Assembly (NCBI RefSeq): GCF_002198735.1
Contig: NZ_MWLO01000123.1
Location: 25,622-89,621, forward strand
Source of the DNA: Ideonella sp. A 288
GTDB taxonomy: Bacteria > Pseudomonadota > Gammaproteobacteria > Burkholderiales > Burkholderiaceae_C
Direction of reading: 5' to 3'
DNA length: 64,000 nucleotides
This document shows, piece after piece, positions 32,466 through 40,986 of this stretch (position 1 is its first letter; each line of letters begins with the position of its first letter). A program made the translations under genes and the position numbers. The notes beneath the pieces were generated by a model, which saw only the letters and a list, made by a program, of their open reading frames with translations, did no database searches and was not told the origin of the DNA.

Positions 32466-32495
32466 TGAACAGAAACTTGCCTGGTGTTCAGAAAC
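32466..32495 (-). promoter_or_regulatory. Repeat cluster upstream of the antitoxin: candidate operator
   Basis: CAGAAAC occurs twice in direct orientation (32470-32476 and 32489-32495), one base short of two helical turns apart. The same region holds the inverted pair TGAAC (32466-32470) and GTTCA (32486-32490). Located just upstream of the expected promoter of the RES-Xre operon, fitting autoregulation by the HTH antitoxin. Promoter elements themselves are not clear. Confidence 0.45.
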
Positions 32496-32660
32496 GAATA
32501 TGGTTTATGAATGCGTGGAGGGAGCCCGGGCCCCTGCGATCCATCCGGCGCCCGCTCGCCGGATGCCCCGTGTTGGTGGTTTCGAAAGCTTGCAGATCGT
32601 GGTTTCGATGCCCATGGCACGAACTGCATGGGGCTGGCCGTGCTGTTCCCCACATTGAAA

Positions 32661-32693
32661 GATAAGGGTTTGCCCTAATATGGTGTCCTTATC
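32661..32693 (+). promoter_or_regulatory. Inverted repeat around the promoter of the small-gene cluster
   Basis: GATAAGG (32661-32667) and CCTTATC (32687-32693) form a perfect 7-bp inverted repeat separated by 19 bases. Between them lies TAATAT, a plausible -10, with TTGAAA at 32655-32660 as -35 (spacer only 15). It looks like an operator/promoter for the gene starting at 32713. Confidence 0.45.
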
Positions 32694-32712
32694 CCATCTC
32701 AAGTGACTGACC

Positions 32713-32895
32713 ATGTCCAACCTGACAGAGCTCATCCAAGCTCTCCTCCCGCACCTTGCGACAGAAGCCGAGGCTGACGAGGCCTATCTCAACCAATCGG
32801 TCGATCTGAACGACCTCGAGCGCCGCATGCACGAGATCGACGTGCGAGGCCGCGCCGACACCACGGGCCTGGTGCAAGGCCTGTTCCTTCCGTGA
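32713..32895 (+). CDS. Small protein, DUF3563-like (60 aa)
   Basis: Acidic small protein whose core EADEAYLNQSVDLNDLERRMHEID resembles the DUF3563 family common in Burkholderiales. No membrane segment. Its stop overlaps the next gene start by one base (TGATG), so they are coupled. Function unknown; the relaxed -10 and flanking inverted repeat suggest regulated expression. Confidence 0.6.
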   Translation: MSNLTELIQALLPHLATEAEADEAYLNQSVDLNDLERRMHEIDVRGRADTTGLVQGLFLP

Positions 32896-33155
32896 TGCAG
32901 GCGCGCAAGCACATCGTCGCCGCCAGGCCAGACCCGGTCGCCGGCCTGTCCAGGGGCTGGACGATGCCGTTGGAAGGCGCTCGGCGGGCCGCCATCGGGC
33001 TGCTGACGCTGCCTTTCGACACCGCCCGAGTCCGATACGGCGCGGCCGTCGAACTGGGCCTGGTGCATCGCTCGATGTTGGCTGGCGCGGCCTTCGAGCG
33101 TGACCTCGCCGCCTGGGAGCACTTCACCTTGGGCGCCTGGGCTCGCAGGGTCTGA
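32895..33155 (+). CDS. Hypothetical protein (86 aa)
   Basis: No family recognised. The middle (EGARRAAIGLLTLPFD) could be an amphipathic helix; no signal peptide is evident. Start ATG overlaps the preceding stop by one base. Codon use resembles the genome, supporting a real gene, but short length leaves doubt. Confidence 0.45.
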   Translation: MQARKHIVAARPDPVAGLSRGWTMPLEGARRAAIGLLTLPFDTARVRYGAAVELGLVHRSMLAGAAFERDLAAWEHFTLGAWARRV

Positions 33156-33274
33156 TCTGTCTGCCTGCGTTCGGCGTGCACAACGCCGTATTGAACTTGG
33201 CAGCGGTTCAGGCGCATCGACGCAGGCCGACGTTCGGCAGGTCATACTGCCCCTTTTTCTCGCAGGATGGGGCA

Positions 33275-33496
33275 ATGGCGGACAGCCGGATCATTCGACA
33301 CAAGGAATACGACCTGCACTGCAGCGCCAGGGCGGTCGACGGGGGCCTGTATGCACCGGTGCTGGTGGCGGTGAAGGCGACTTGGCCCACCCGACCCCGG
33401 ACGATCGAGGTGCCGCGCGGGCACCATCAGGACGAGGCCTCCGCCATCGAGGCGGCCCGCACCCTCGGCATCGAGTGGGTGTCGAACTACGGCTAG
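33275..33496 (+). CDS. Hypothetical protein (73 aa)
   Basis: Peptide beginning MADSRIIRHKEYDLHCSARAVDGGLYAPVL. The pattern of a short strand-rich start, a central acidic EASAIEAARTLGIEW helix and an aromatic motif resembles small Burkholderiales proteins that describe a stress-response beta-sandwich, but I cannot name a family. An upstream ATG at 33176 would add 33 residues that look unrelated. It is convergent with the Zorya-like operon end. Confidence 0.45.
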   Translation: MADSRIIRHKEYDLHCSARAVDGGLYAPVLVAVKATWPTRPRTIEVPRGHHQDEASAIEAARTLGIEWVSNYG

Positions 33497-33541
33497 CGGC
33501 CAACCGGCTGGAGGATGCCCCGACTGACGCGCCCGCAGCCG

Positions 33542-34291
33542 TCAGGCGCCCTTGCGGCGGGTCGGTTTGCGCTTCTTCTCGACGACGCCGCGCGGGGCGA
33601 CGGCGGGCGCCGGTGCGACGCTGCCACTCGCGTGGTCCAGCCACAGCAAGGCGTCGACATGCGAGACAAAACGCTGCAGGTAGGCCGGCGACAGGCCTCG
33701 CAGGCAGCCGAGCGATCTCGACACGAGCCGGTGTGAGTTGAGCGGGCCCGCGTTCTGAGGCACCGTGGCCAGCGATTGGCTCAACTGGTGGTCGACGCTG
33801 AGCGTCGACCAGACGCGCCTGAAGTAACGCAGCGTCGCCTCCTCGACCCTCGCGCCGGCAGCCGGCGTCCCAGCACCAGGCGACCCCTTCATGCCGTTCT
33901 CCGGCGAGTGCCGAGCGATGTGGTCGACCAGTTCGGCCAACGGGCCGCGGTGGCCCCGGGAAGGCGCTTCAGTGGCCAGCCTGCGACGCGGACCGCCCGC
34001 AGCGCCCATGGCAGTGCCGCGCTGGTGCTCGGGAAGGCTTCCAGCCGAGCAGTCCACCCGGTCGAGCTGTTCGACGCACTCCGCCAGCGCCTTGGAGAGC
34101 TTGGTCTCCAGGACGCGTCTGACCTCGCCATCGCAGGCCGTTGTCCTTCGAGCCAGCACCTCGATGAACCGGAATCGGACCGGATCGGCCCGGTCAGCGC
34201 CGCGCGCGCGCAGCGCATCGACCCGGGCGCCCAACTCGCCAGGGTGGCCTGCCACTGGTGCCCCCGCGCTGGCGGGCGCAGCCTCACTCAC
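33542..34291 (-). CDS. zorG: DUF2894 protein, probable Zorya type III component ZorG
   Basis: 249 residues. Two conserved parts: an N-terminal GARVDALRARGADRADPVRFRFIEVLARR segment read in two pieces, and the C-terminal WSTLSVDHQLSQSLA, ENAGPLN-like QNAGPLNSHRLV, and SPAYLQRFVSHVDALLWL. These match DUF2894. A basic tail (VVEKKRKPTRRKGA) could contact nucleic acid; this is inference. GTG at 34289-34291 overlaps the preceding OmpA-like stop by eight bases. Fourth and last gene of the operon. As I recall, DUF2894 with DUF3348 defines the accessory pair of Zorya type III. Confidence 0.75.
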   Translation of the reverse strand: MSEAAPASAGAPVAGHPGELGARVDALRARGADRADPVRFRFIEVLARRTTACDGEVRRVLETKLSKALAECVEQLDRVDCSAGSLPEHQRGTAMGAAGGPRRRLATEAPSRGHRGPLAELVDHIARHSPENGMKGSPGAGTPAAGARVEEATLRYFRRVWSTLSVDHQLSQSLATVPQNAGPLNSHRLVSRSLGCLRGLSPAYLQRFVSHVDALLWLDHASGSVAPAPAVAPRGVVEKKRKPTRRKGA

Positions 34292-34928
34292 GGCGTGTGG
34301 CCGAGGCACTGCGTGACTTCGGCACCGGGGCCATCTCCACGCGCCGGTTCCGCGACCGGCCCTCGGCCTCGGTGTTCGAGGCCACCGGCTGCTCGGGCCC
34401 GAAGGCTGCGGCAAAGACCGACGACGACGGCAGCCCTTCGTCGACGAGCGCGCGGGTCACCGTCAGGGCCCGCTGGGCCGACAGCTCCAGGTTGTCGGCG
34501 AAGCGCCGGTTGGTCTCGCGCACCGGTCGGTCGTCGGTGAAGCCGCTGACCATCAGCAGTTCGTCGCGGGCACCGAGATAGCCGGTCAATGGCGCGGCCA
34601 GGCTCTTCAGCAGATGCCGGCCCTCGGGCTGCAACTGGTCGGAGTTCAGCGAGAACAGCACGCTGCCGCTGATGCCGATGCGCCCGTTGTCCAGGGTCAC
34701 CCGGCCCGAGGCCAGCGGCACCGCCAGGGCCTTCTCGAGGGCCAGGCGGCGCTGCTCTTCGGACTGGCGCCGCTTGACCTCTGTTTCGAGGTTCGTCACC
34801 AGTTCCAGCTGCACGCCGAGCACGCACACCAGCATCAGCACGAAGGCGCCGAGCAGGCCCGACATCAGGTCGCCGAAGACGGCCCACACCGGCGCCGTCT
34901 GCTCCATGCCGGCGTCGAGGTCCTCCAT
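34284..34928 (-). CDS. zorB: MotB/OmpA-like protein, probable ZorB
   Basis: 214 residues. A single membrane helix (FGDLMSGLLGAFVLMLVCVLG, residues 18-38 in two pieces) contains D20 at the place of the proton-carrying aspartate of MotB. A coiled-coil segment (EVKRRQSEEQRRLALEKAL) leads to an OmpA-like peptidoglycan-binding domain with GFTDDRP, NLELSAQRA and NRRVEM. This is the stator-rod layout of MotB and ZorB. It starts one base before the ZorA stop (TGATG overlap), so it is co-translated with ZorA, and the two should form a membrane proton channel complex. Confidence 0.82.
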   Translation of the reverse strand: MEDLDAGMEQTAPVWAVFGDLMSGLLGAFVLMLVCVLGVQLELVTNLETEVKRRQSEEQRRLALEKALAVPLASGRVTLDNGRIGISGSVLFSLNSDQLQPEGRHLLKSLAAPLTGYLGARDELLMVSGFTDDRPVRETNRRFADNLELSAQRALTVTRALVDEGLPSSSVFAAAFGPEQPVASNTEAEGRSRNRRVEMAPVPKSRSASATRRE

Positions 34929-37141
34929 CAGCCCACCTCGGCGGCCAGGGGCACCGGGCGGTGCGCCAGGCGCTGCAGCTCTTCGACGATCTGCTTCTGC
35001 GACAGGATGCTCAGGTCGATGATCTCCCTGGCCTGGGCCACGTAGTACGCGAGTTGCTCGTCGCTGCGCGCCATCGACTTGTTCAGCGAGCCTTCGATGC
35101 GCTGCAGGCTGTCCACCAGCGCACCGCTGGAGGTCCCGAACATCTGCACGGCGAGACCGAAGGACTCGCCCAGGCTGGACACCTCGATGGCGCTGCCGGT
35201 GACCTGCGATGCGGCCGTCGACAACCGGCCGGCTTCGGCCTCGACCTGCTCGGCGAAGCGTGTGCCGGCGTGCTGCAGCAGCGCCGCGGACGAGGCCACC
35301 AGCGAATCGATCGCGCCGCGCTGTTCGGTGGCGGCATGGTTGACGGCGTCGAGCAGGGTGCTCAGCGTCTGCATGACGCGGCTGCGCTCCTCGAGCAGGC
35401 CGTTGTCCCGCGCCATGCTGTCGGACAGTTCCTGCCGCAAGGCGCCGATCACCTCGGCGGCCGCCCGGGGCGCCTCGGCGGCGGCGTGCATGAGCCCAGC
35501 CATCTCGGCGATGGTGTCGCGCGCCTGCGCGTCGGCGCGCGCCTGGATGGCCTGCGCGGTCTGCTCCAGGGTCCGGCAGATGTGTTCCTGCTGCCCCAGG
35601 GTCTGCTCGCCCGCACGCTGCCATGCCTGCTGCAGCGACGCGGCCATTGCCTCGAGGGACTGCGCCAGGGCGGCCTGCCGCCGATGGTCCTGCGAGGCCA
35701 GGTCGGACTGCCAGGCGCCATGGGTCTGGTCCACCGTGGCCAGCAGCGACGCCGACTGCTGCGCGAAGGTTTCCGCGGTCGTCGCCAGCGACGCCCGCAG
35801 GTCGGCGACCAGCTGTTCGCTGGCGCGCTGGTGTCGGGCGACGGCGTCTGTCCAGGCACCCGACAAGTCGGTCGCCGTGCTGCCCAGGCGCTGCGACACG
35901 CCATCGAGCTGACGCTCCACCGTGCCGGCCATGCGCTCGTGCCATTCGGTCGACTGCCTTGCCAGGTCGGACAGCGACACCTTCCATTCGCCCTGCAAGG
36001 CCGAGTGCGTGGCCTCGACCGACGACAGCAGCGTGGCCGAGCGCTGCTCGAAGCTCGTCATGACCTGCTCCAGCGACTGCCGCAGGCCCTGGGCCAGGCC
36101 GTCGCTGGTGCGCTCGTGCGCGGCCAGTGCGGTCGTCCAGACCTCCGACACCGTGCCGACCGTGGCGCCGAACCGGGCCGACAGGCCCTCCAGCTGCGCC
36201 TGCACCGTGCCGGCGATGCGCTCGTGCAGCAGCGAGGTCTCGCGTGCGATGCCCGCCATCGTGGCTTCGACCACCGGCTGGATCGTGGCGCCGGCCGACC
36301 GGGCACTCTCGGTCAGGCTGTCCTTGAGCGATCGGTCGACGGACACCGCCAGGTCGGAGTACACCGTCCTGGCCTCGCGGTGGAAGGTCTGCTGCTGGTC
36401 CAGCAGTCGCTCGTTCAGGGCCTGGCCCTGCCGTTCCATCGCCGCCATCATGGCCTGCAGCTGATCGGCCACCCGGGGCATCACCTGCGCCTGGAAGCGC
36501 AAGGCGTCCAGCGTTTCCTGCCGCTGATGGGCGAGCGAGAAGCGGCGGAGGCCGGTGGCGATGCGGGTGTCCAGCAGCTGGGCCGCCTGCAGCCGCTCTC
36601 GCCGGCACAGCGCCGACATCAGGCCCAGCATCGCCGACGCGGCCACACCGGCCACCGAGGTGCCAAAGGCCAGGCCCAGGCCCTTCACCGGCGCCGCCAG
36701 TGCGGCACGGATGGTCGGCAGATCGGTCGTGCTTTCCAGCGCCAGCACGGCGCCGTTCAGCGTGACCACCATGCCCAGGAAGGTGCCCAGCATCCCCAGC
36801 AGCACCAGCAGGCCCACCAGGTACGGTGTCATCGACGGGCCGGGCAGGCCGACGCGTTCACCCTCGATGCGCAGGCGCACCGGGTTCTGCAGCGCGGCGG
36901 GCACCTGGCCGAGCCAGTCGCCAAGCTGCGGCAGGTCGGCCGGAATAGCCGCCAGGGCGGTGCCCAGCGACGCGGTGGCCTGCTGGAAACGGCGCAGCTC
37001 GAGCGCGCCCATCAGGTAGAACGCGCCGATCAGCAGCGTCATCGTCAGCGCCAGCGGGCTCGATCCGACATAGCCGGCCCCCACCCAGCCCACGGCCACC
37101 AGCCCCAGGACGAAGCTGGCCACACAGAGTTGTCGATTCAT
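34928..37141 (-). CDS. zorA: MotA/ExbB-like membrane protein with long coiled-coil tail (DUF802), probable ZorA
   Basis: 737 residues. Four membrane helices: residues 5-24, 30-47, 106-130 (GLLVLLGMLGTFLGMVV) and 152-177 (GLGLAFGTSVAGVAASAML). The last two carry the GTFLG and GTS-VA patterns of MotA/ExbB channels, with T161/S162 as candidate pore residues. About 500 residues of coiled coil follow, ending in the DUF802-type C-terminus. Residues 307-400 and 401-494 are tandem copies of a 94-residue unit (HERIAGTVQAQLEGL / HERMAGTVERQLDGV). A long cytoplasmic tail on a MotA-like channel is the hallmark of ZorA. It overlaps the upstream DUF3348 gene by four bases. Confidence 0.82.
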   Translation of the reverse strand: MNRQLCVASFVLGLVAVGWVGAGYVGSSPLALTMTLLIGAFYLMGALELRRFQQATASLGTALAAIPADLPQLGDWLGQVPAALQNPVRLRIEGERVGLPGPSMTPYLVGLLVLLGMLGTFLGMVVTLNGAVLALESTTDLPTIRAALAAPVKGLGLAFGTSVAGVAASAMLGLMSALCRRERLQAAQLLDTRIATGLRRFSLAHQRQETLDALRFQAQVMPRVADQLQAMMAAMERQGQALNERLLDQQQTFHREARTVYSDLAVSVDRSLKDSLTESARSAGATIQPVVEATMAGIARETSLLHERIAGTVQAQLEGLSARFGATVGTVSEVWTTALAAHERTSDGLAQGLRQSLEQVMTSFEQRSATLLSSVEATHSALQGEWKVSLSDLARQSTEWHERMAGTVERQLDGVSQRLGSTATDLSGAWTDAVARHQRASEQLVADLRASLATTAETFAQQSASLLATVDQTHGAWQSDLASQDHRRQAALAQSLEAMAASLQQAWQRAGEQTLGQQEHICRTLEQTAQAIQARADAQARDTIAEMAGLMHAAAEAPRAAAEVIGALRQELSDSMARDNGLLEERSRVMQTLSTLLDAVNHAATEQRGAIDSLVASSAALLQHAGTRFAEQVEAEAGRLSTAASQVTGSAIEVSSLGESFGLAVQMFGTSSGALVDSLQRIEGSLNKSMARSDEQLAYYVAQAREIIDLSILSQKQIVEELQRLAHRPVPLAAEVG

Positions 37142-37929
37142 GGCCCTTCCGTGACCTCGTTGCCAGTGGCTTCCAACAGGGCTTCCAACAGGCCCTCGAC
37201 CGGCTGCAGGCGGACGTCGAGTTCGGCCAGCAGCACCTCGTGCATGTCCCTGCGGTAGGCGGCCAGCCAGGCGGCCGGGGGCGTCGAGGTGCCCGAGCCG
37301 GCTGGCCGTTCGTCGCCGCCCTCAGTCGATGCATGCGCCGCGCGCAGGCGCGCGAAGTGCTGCTCGAGCCAGCGCGGCACCGTCGACAGCAGATGCTGCT
37401 CGCGTGCCGCCAGGGCTTCTTCCAGCACGGCATCGAATGCCGCGAGTTGCCCACCGCTGGGCGACTGACCGGCCAGCGCCGCCCGCGCTTCGGCGCGCAA
37501 GGGCTTGATCTTCGTTTCCATCGCGCGCTGGTGGGCCTGATAGCGCCGTCGGTGCGGTGCAAAGTCGTTGGCGTCGCCGTCGTCGACCACGGTGGTTGGC
37601 GTGCGCGATGCCGCGGTGCCGGCGCGGCCCGTCGAGCGACTCGCGTCCGTGGTCAGTGCCCGGGTCAGGTCGAGGCGCACGCGGGCGAGTTGGTCGGCCA
37701 CCGAGCGTACTGACACGGTCGTCGTGGTGCGGGCCGCCTGCTGCGGTCTGGAAGCGGCCTCGCCCTGCACGACGGCGGACAGCGCGATGGCATCGGTCCA
37801 GTCCAGCCACAGGCCCAGCCGTTCGGCGAAGGGCTGTGTGGACTCGGCCACCTCGGCGGTGGCCATGTCCGCCAACAGGCGAACCAACCTCGAACCGTTG
37901 CGACTTTTGCGCGGCAACGCTGGCGCCAT
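37138..37929 (-). CDS. zorF: DUF3348 protein, probable Zorya type III component ZorF
   Basis: 263 residues, no signal or membrane segment. The N-terminal FAERLGLWLDWTDAIALSA is the typical DUF3348 block; a central helical part (FAPHRRRYQAHQRAMETKIKPLRAE, shown in pieces) and a C-terminal WLAAYRRDMHEVLLAELDVRLQPVEGLLEALL follow. First gene of the four-gene operon; its stop overlaps the zorA start (ATGA). Function is unknown beyond association; in Zorya III it would take the place of the effector/sensor proteins ZorC-D or ZorE. The 169 bases upstream, up to the end of the LysR gene, must hold the promoter but no clear -10/-35 is visible. Confidence 0.75.
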   Translation of the reverse strand: MAPALPRKSRNGSRLVRLLADMATAEVAESTQPFAERLGLWLDWTDAIALSAVVQGEAASRPQQAARTTTTVSVRSVADQLARVRLDLTRALTTDASRSTGRAGTAASRTPTTVVDDGDANDFAPHRRRYQAHQRAMETKIKPLRAEARAALAGQSPSGGQLAAFDAVLEEALAAREQHLLSTVPRWLEQHFARLRAAHASTEGGDERPAGSGTSTPPAAWLAAYRRDMHEVLLAELDVRLQPVEGLLEALLEATGNEVTEGP

Positions 37930-38098
37930 ACCGATGCTCGAACCCCGAAGAAAAAGCCGGGCAGTCTACTACAGCGCAGGCCCAGGGCCGCCGGCCTCGG
38001 CAGGGCCGTGACCTGGCGGGCCGATCAGCCGCCGGCGTCCTGCCCCGGCGGTCCGCCCCGCGCAGGCCGCCGGGGCCAACGTCGGCCATCGCCGCCCG

Positions 38099-39007
38099 TC
38101 ACCGGGGATCGGACCACCAGGTCGGCCCGAGCTGGCCCTGCAGCCATTCGACGACCCGGCTCACCTTGGCCGGCACCAGGCGCGGCGAGGGGTAGACCGC
38201 ATGGATTTCCTGCGACGGCAGCGACCACTCGGCCAGCACCGGCTGCACGGCGCCGGACTTGACGGAGTCGTGCGCCACGTACCAGGGCAGGGCGGCCAGG
38301 CCCATGCCGCCGCGCGCGGCGGCCAGCAGCGCCGACAGGTTGTTCGACCGCAGCGGGCCGCGCACGGCGGTGGGCTCCAGCCGCCCGTCGGCCCCGGTGA
38401 ACAGCCAGCGCGCATCGCCCTGCACGGTGCTGTAGATCAGCGCGTCGTGATCGGCCAGGTCCGCCGGCCGTCCCGGAACGCCGCGCTGCGCCAGGTAGTC
38501 GGGCGAGGCCACCAGCACCCAGGGGTTGATGCCCAGGAAGCGCGCGCCCAGCGTCGAATCGGCCAGCCGCCCCATGCGGATGGCGACATCGATGCCTTGC
38601 GCCACCAGGTCGACGTAGCGGTCCTCGAAGGTGAGCTCGATCTGCAGCTTCGGGTTCAGCTTCATGAAGCGCATCACCAGCGGCACCAGCACCCGCCGAC
38701 CGAAGGCCACCGAGGTGCTGATGCGCAGACCGCCCTGCACCTGCGAATGCATCAGCGCGGCCACCGACTCGGCTTCTTCGACATGGTGGGCGATGAGCTT
38801 GCACTTCTCGTAGTACAGCTGCCCGATCTCGGTGGGGGTCACGCCGTGGGTGGACCGGTGCAGCAGCCTCGAGCCCAGCCGCGCTTCGAGCTGGGCCACC
38901 TGCTTGGTGGCCGAGGGCTGGCCGATGCCCAGGTCAGCGGCGGCCTTGCTGAAGGAGCCGAGGTCGACGACGCGGATGAAGAGCTTGACGCCTTGGATGC
39001 GGTCCAT
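38099..39007 (-). CDS. LysR-type transcriptional regulator
   Basis: 302 residues. N-terminal winged helix ([36 protein letters not shown] read in parts) and a C-terminal periplasmic-binding-like effector domain ([23 protein letters not shown]). ATG 39007 is chosen because homology begins with [11 protein letters not shown]. Divergent from gcl-hyi-glxR with a 143-base gap holding a T-N11-A palindrome, so it probably controls the glyoxylate operon in response to glyoxylate or a related metabolite. Confidence 0.92.
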   Translation of the reverse strand: MDRIQGVKLFIRVVDLGSFSKAAADLGIGQPSATKQVAQLEARLGSRLLHRSTHGVTPTEIGQLYYEKCKLIAHHVEEAESVAALMHSQVQGGLRISTSVAFGRRVLVPLVMRFMKLNPKLQIELTFEDRYVDLVAQGIDVAIRMGRLADSTLGARFLGINPWVLVASPDYLAQRGVPGRPADLADHDALIYSTVQGDARWLFTGADGRLEPTAVRGPLRSNNLSALLAAARGGMGLAALPWYVAHDSVKSGAVQPVLAEWSLPSQEIHAVYPSPRLVPAKVSRVVEWLQGQLGPTWWSDPR

Positions 39008-39043
39008 GCCCGCGATTGGGACACAGGCGCGGCGCCCCGGCGT

Positions 39044-39058
39044 ATTCCGAACCGGAAT
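39044..39058. promoter_or_regulatory. LysR-type operator (T-N11-A palindrome)
   Basis: ATTCCG AAC CGGAAT, a perfect 15-base palindrome containing TTCCGAACCGGAA, which has the T-N11-A form. It sits between the divergent LysR gene and gcl, 37 bases from the regulator start and 93 bases from gcl. Confidence 0.7.
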
Positions 39059-39150
39059 TTCCGTCATGCACGCACGGGGTCTTCCGTCCGTCGGCGCGCG
39101 CCGCGAGCATTCGGCCCAGTGAGATCCCAACCCAAGCAGGAGACGTCGAC

Positions 39151-40941
39151 ATGGCAAGGATGAAGGCCGCAATGGCCGCAGTGCTGGTGATGGAGAAAGA
39201 GGGCATCACGCAGGCCTTCGGCGTGCCGGGTGCTGCGATCAACCCGCTGTACGCGGCGATGCGCGAGCGTGAATCGATCGGCCACATCCTGGCCCGCCAC
39301 GTCGAAGCCGCGTCGCACATGGCCGAGGGCTATACCCGGGCCAGGGCCGGCAACATCGGCGTGTGCATCGGCACCTCGGGCCCGGCGGGCACCGACATGA
39401 TCACCGGCCTGTACTCGGCCATCGCCGACAGCATTCCCATCCTGTGCATCACCGGCCAGGCGCCGCGCGCACGGCTGTACAAGGAGGACTTCCAGGCGGT
39501 GGACATCGAGTCCATCAGCAAGCCCGTCACCAAGTGGAGCGTGACGGTGCGCGAGCCGGCGCAGGTGCCGCGCGCCTTCCAGCAGGCCTTCCACCTGATG
39601 CGCAGCGGTCGCCCGGGCCCGGTGCTGATCGACCTGCCGTTCGACGTGCAGATGGCCGAGATCGAGTTCGACATCGACACCTACGAGCCACTGGCGGTGT
39701 ACAAGCCCGCGGCCACCCGCAAGCAGGTCGAGAAAGCGCTGGACATGCTGACGGCGGCGGCCAAGCCGCTGATCGTGGCCGGCGGCGGCATCATCAACGC
39801 CGATGCGTCCGATCTGCTGGTGGAGTTTGCCGAACTCACCGGCGTGCCGGTGATCCCGACGCTGATGGGCTGGGGCGCGATCCCCGACGACCACCCGCTG
39901 ATGGCCGGCATGGTGGGCCTGCAGACCAGCCACCGCTACGGCAACGCCACGATGCTGGCCAGCGACTTCGTGCTCGGCATCGGCAACCGCTGGGCCAACC
40001 GCCACACCGGTTCGCCCGAGGTGTACTGCAAGGGCCGCACCTTCGTGCACGTCGACATCGAGCCGACGCAGATCGGCCGGGTCTTCAATCCGGACCTGGG
40101 CATCGTCAGCGACGCCAAGGCGGCGCTCGAACTCTTCGTGCAGGTGGCCCGCGAGCGCCAGGCGGCACGCAGGCTGAAGGACTTCAGCGACTGGTCGGGC
40201 CGCTGTGCCGAGCGCAAGCGGCTGATGCACCGCAAGTCCCACTACACCGAGACGCCGATCAAGCCGATGCGCGTGTACGAGGAGATGAACAAGGTGCTGC
40301 CGCGCGACACGGTCTACGTCACCACCATCGGCCTGAGCCAGATCGCCGGCGCGCAGTTCCTCAACGTCTACGGCCCGCGCCAGTGGATCAACTGCGGCCA
40401 GGCCGGTCCGCTGGGATGGACCATGCCGGCCGCGCTGGGCGTGGTGGCCGCCGACCCGACGCGGCACGTGGTGGCCCTGTCGGGCGACTATGACTTCCAG
40501 TTCATGGTCGAGGAACTGGCCGTGGGCGCGCAGTTCCGCCTGCCCTATGTGCACGTGCTGGTGAACAACAGCTACCTGGGCCTGATCCGCCAGAGCCAGC
40601 GCGGCTTCGAGATGGACTTCTGCGTGCAGCTCGCCTTCGAGAACCAGAACGTCGACGACGCCACGCTGCAGAGCTACGGCGTGGACCACCAGGCGGTGGT
40701 GCAGGGCCTGGGCTGCCGAAGCCTGCGCGTCACCGACCCCGAGAAGCTGGAAGGTGCCCTGGTGGAGGCGCGCGCGCTGGCAGACCGGTACCGCGTGCCG
40801 GTGGTCGTCGAGGTGATCCTGGAGAAGGTGACCAACATCGCGATGGGCACCGAGATCGACAAGATCAACGAGTTCGAGGACATCGACTGCCGCCACCCCG
40901 AGGGCCGCCAGGGCTTGGAGATGGCCGGGCTGCTGGAGTAG
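39151..40941 (+). CDS. gcl: Glyoxylate carboligase (tartronate-semialdehyde synthase)
   Basis: Thiamine-diphosphate enzyme joining two glyoxylates to tartronate semialdehyde and CO2. 596 residues, close to the E. coli Gcl length and sequence ([21 protein letters not shown] region, [16 protein letters not shown]). The residue at the usual catalytic Glu position is Val in [13 protein letters not shown], which is diagnostic for Gcl among ThDP enzymes. The ThDP motif [15 protein letters not shown] with the downstream [10 protein letters not shown] is intact. AGGAG precedes the ATG 39151. First gene of gcl-hyi-glxR. Confidence 0.97.
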   Translation: MARMKAAMAAVLVMEKEGITQAFGVPGAAINPLYAAMRERESIGHILARHVEAASHMAEGYTRARAGNIGVCIGTSGPAGTDMITGLYSAIADSIPILCITGQAPRARLYKEDFQAVDIESISKPVTKWSVTVREPAQVPRAFQQAFHLMRSGRPGPVLIDLPFDVQMAEIEFDIDTYEPLAVYKPAATRKQVEKALDMLTAAAKPLIVAGGGIINADASDLLVEFAELTGVPVIPTLMGWGAIPDDHPLMAGMVGLQTSHRYGNATMLASDFVLGIGNRWANRHTGSPEVYCKGRTFVHVDIEPTQIGRVFNPDLGIVSDAKAALELFVQVARERQAARRLKDFSDWSGRCAERKRLMHRKSHYTETPIKPMRVYEEMNKVLPRDTVYVTTIGLSQIAGAQFLNVYGPRQWINCGQAGPLGWTMPAALGVVAADPTRHVVALSGDYDFQFMVEELAVGAQFRLPYVHVLVNNSYLGLIRQSQRGFEMDFCVQLAFENQNVDDATLQSYGVDHQAVVQGLGCRSLRVTDPEKLEGALVEARALADRYRVPVVVEVILEKVTNIAMGTEIDKINEFEDIDCRHPEGRQGLEMAGLLE

Positions 40942-40986
40942 CCCGCCGCCGCACCGACGACACCCACCCGATCACCGGAGACCCCC

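Noticed and set aside
34284..37141. Interpretation of the MotA/MotB-like pair as a flagellar stator or TolQR/ExbBD energiser
   Set aside because: The 500-residue coiled-coil tail and the DUF3348/DUF2894 partners do not fit those systems, and no flagellar, tol or ton genes are nearby.
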